From: Allopontixanthobacter sp041741895
Lineage (GTDB): Bacteria; Pseudomonadota; Alphaproteobacteria; Sphingomonadales; Sphingomonadaceae
NCBI GenBank assembly: GCA_041741895.1
Contig: JBGSJO010000076.1
Span: 1-24,960, forward strand
Direction of reading: 5' to 3'
Length of the DNA: 24,960 nt
How positions within the stretch are numbered: the stretch's first letter is position 1; every line of letters starts with the position of its first letter. The position numbers and the translations under genes are program-made. The notes beneath the pieces are model-generated. The model saw nothing but the letters and a program-made list of their open reading frames with translations. It searched no databases and was not told where the DNA came from. Positions 23,930-24,960 of this stretch are shown one piece after another.

Positions 23930-24006
23930 CCGTCAGTAAAAGGTCCTTAACCATCAAATGTGGTTAAGCGTTCCTTATTTTGCACAGTTTCCAAAATGCC
24001 TGACGG
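23930..24006. repeat. Outer inverted repeat CCGTCAG / CTGACGG flanking the dyad
   Basis: CCGTCAG (23930-23936) and CTGACGG (24000-24006) are perfect 7-bp inverted copies enclosing the CTTAACCA dyad, so the spacer between ilvA and bpt holds nested inverted repeats. It could fold as a branched RNA at the 3' end of ilvA mRNA. Chance cannot be excluded at this length. Confidence 0.3.
23946..23968. promoter_or_regulatory. Dyad CTTAACCA-N7-TGGTTAAG upstream of bpt
   Basis: Perfect 8-bp arms with a 7-nt spacer lie 88-110 bp upstream of the bpt GTG and 62 bp after the ilvA stop. Each arm contains TTAACCA, close to a CtrA half-site (TTAACCAT), but the spacing of the TTAA elements (13 bp) is not the CtrA TTAA-N7-TTAA. 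Read in the ilvA direction it is a hairpin followed by CCTTTT, so a weak terminator is the other reading. Confidence 0.45.
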
Positions 24007-24030
24007 ATCAAAACAGCGGAAACCAGGGCT

Positions 24031-24960
24031 TCAGTCCAGCTCAACCGGGTTCACCACATAGCCCGATTTACGCAAGGAAGCGACCAGCGCATCCAATTGT
24101 TCCCGGTCGCGCGCTTCGCATTCGATATCGGTGATGAGGCCCTTCGCCGGAAGTGTCGTGAATATTCGCTGGTGATAGATTTCGATGATGTTGATATTGT
24201 GCTCGTCGAACAAGCGCATGACCTTGAACAATGCGCCGGGGCGGTCCTGCAATGTGATCCGCAACCGTGCCAACCGGCCCGAACGAGCGAGATCGCGAAG
24301 CAGTACATTCGCAAGCAGCCGCGTGTCGATATTACCCCCGCATAATACGATACCGATATTCTTCCCCGCAAAGCGTTCGGGGTTGGCCATCACTGCAGCA
24401 AGCCCCGCAGCCCCCGCACCTTCGACAACGGTTTTTTCGATCTGGAGCAGTAAGCTGACCGCGCTTTCAAGCTGAGCTTCGCTGACCAGCACGATGTCGT
24501 CGACAATTTCGCGAATGACTTCGCCGGTAAATACGCCTGGTGCCTTGACCGCGATACCTTCGGCCAGCGTGTCGCCTTCGCACGGCATTTGCTTGTTATA
24601 AAGCGAAGCGTACATCGACGGGTAGAGTTCGGCCTGAACACCGACCAAGCCAATATCGGGCTTTAACGCCCGCGCCGCAGTGCCCATGCCCGAGAGCAAT
24701 CCGCCGCCGCCGATTGGCACGACAAGCATATCCAGCGATGGGATGCTTTCGAGCATCTCAAGCGCAACCGTCCCCTGCCCCGCCGCGACATTAGGGTCGT
24801 CAAAAGGATGCACAAAGGTAAGGCCGCGTTCGGCTTCCAATTGCCGCGCATGTTTGTACGCGTCGTCAAATGCCTCGCCGAACAGCACAACATTGCCACC
24901 GACACTCTCGGTCTGCATGACTTTAACCGTCGGCGTGGTTACCGGCATGACGATAGTCAC
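24031..24960 (-). CDS. ilvA: Threonine ammonia-lyase with ACT domain, 5' end cut by window
   Basis: The PLP enzyme deaminates threonine to 2-oxobutanoate, the first step to isoleucine or of threonine breakdown. The visible 310 codons start mid-protein: VTIVMPVTTPTVKV, which normally lies about 100 residues in, so the edge GTG is an internal valine and the PLP lysine is outside the window. The phosphate-binding VVPIGGGGLLSG, the EGAGAAG helix and LCGGNID are fold type II marks. A single C-terminal ACT-like domain begins at LRITLQDRPGALFKVMRLF and would bind a regulatory amino acid. Single-ACT forms of about 400 residues are the common alphaproteobacterial type; E. coli IlvA has two. Biosynthetic or catabolic role cannot be decided here. 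Confidence 0.92.
   Translation of the reverse strand: MTIVMPVTTPTVKVMQTESVGGNVVLFGEAFDDAYKHARQLEAERGLTFVHPFDDPNVAAGQGTVALEMLESIPSLDMLVVPIGGGGLLSGMGTAARALKPDIGLVGVQAELYPSMYASLYNKQMPCEGDTLAEGIAVKAPGVFTGEVIREIVDDIVLVSEAQLESAVSLLLQIEKTVVEGAGAAGLAAVMANPERFAGKNIGIVLCGGNIDTRLLANVLLRDLARSGRLARLRITLQDRPGALFKVMRLFDEHNINIIEIYHQRIFTTLPAKGLITDIECEARDREQLDALVASLRKSGYVVNPVELD

Noticed and set aside
23859..23957. Longer bpt start at the ATG at 23957
   Set aside because: The added 33 residues lack family similarity and would cover the regulatory dyad; the GTG at 23858 has a good ribosome binding site.
1..24960. tRNA, rRNA, CRISPR, insertion sequence or prophage
   Set aside because: All spacers are short and none shows cloverleaf, direct repeat-spacer or transposase features. 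The lone lysozyme has no phage neighbours.

Overview
The window looks like chromosomal DNA of an alphaproteobacterium, most likely a sphingomonad of the Erythrobacteraceae type. This is an inference from moderately high GC, dense overlapping genes and protein sequences that read like that group; no similarity search was possible. Nearly everything is housekeeping. I see no prophage, transposon, CRISPR array, tRNA or rRNA, and no convincing new multi-gene system.

Left end (1-4378, all minus strand): ferredoxin, cysteine synthase, two small membrane-anchored proteins of unknown role, then mraZ and rsmH, which open the dcw cell-wall/division cluster that continues off the left edge. A 348-bp AT-rich spacer before mraZ holds the likely dcw promoter and TGGGGAA repeats.

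4496-9837: an AlkA-type DNA glycosylase, a secreted S9 peptidase, an SDR oxidoreductase, pterin-4a-carbinolamine dehydratase (minus) and the ccmAB heme-exporter pair, with no ccmC or ccmD beside it. 9843-13570: methionine aminopeptidase (minus), diverging over a 90-bp spacer with two dyads from an M17 leucyl aminopeptidase. An orphan SH3-domain protein follows, overlapping argC by 4 bp.

13571-15775 is the nitrogen-control unit glnB-glnA. It has a near-consensus sigma-54 promoter, two NtrC-like dyads 22 bp apart about 150 bp upstream, and a strong intrinsic terminator after glnA. 15973-16571 is a GH24 lysozyme gene broken by what looks like a 2-bp tandem duplication between its catalytic residues.

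16584-24960 (all minus): tamB, tamA (envelope translocation and assembly module), the aminoacyl-protein transferase bpt/ate, and a threonine ammonia-lyase cut by the right edge. bpt-tamA-tamB overlap each other and probably form one transcript. The best leads are the frameshifted lysozyme, the sigma-54/NtrC architecture at glnBA, the uncharacterised membrane-protein pair beside mraZ, the orphan SH3 protein, and the dyads in short spacers.
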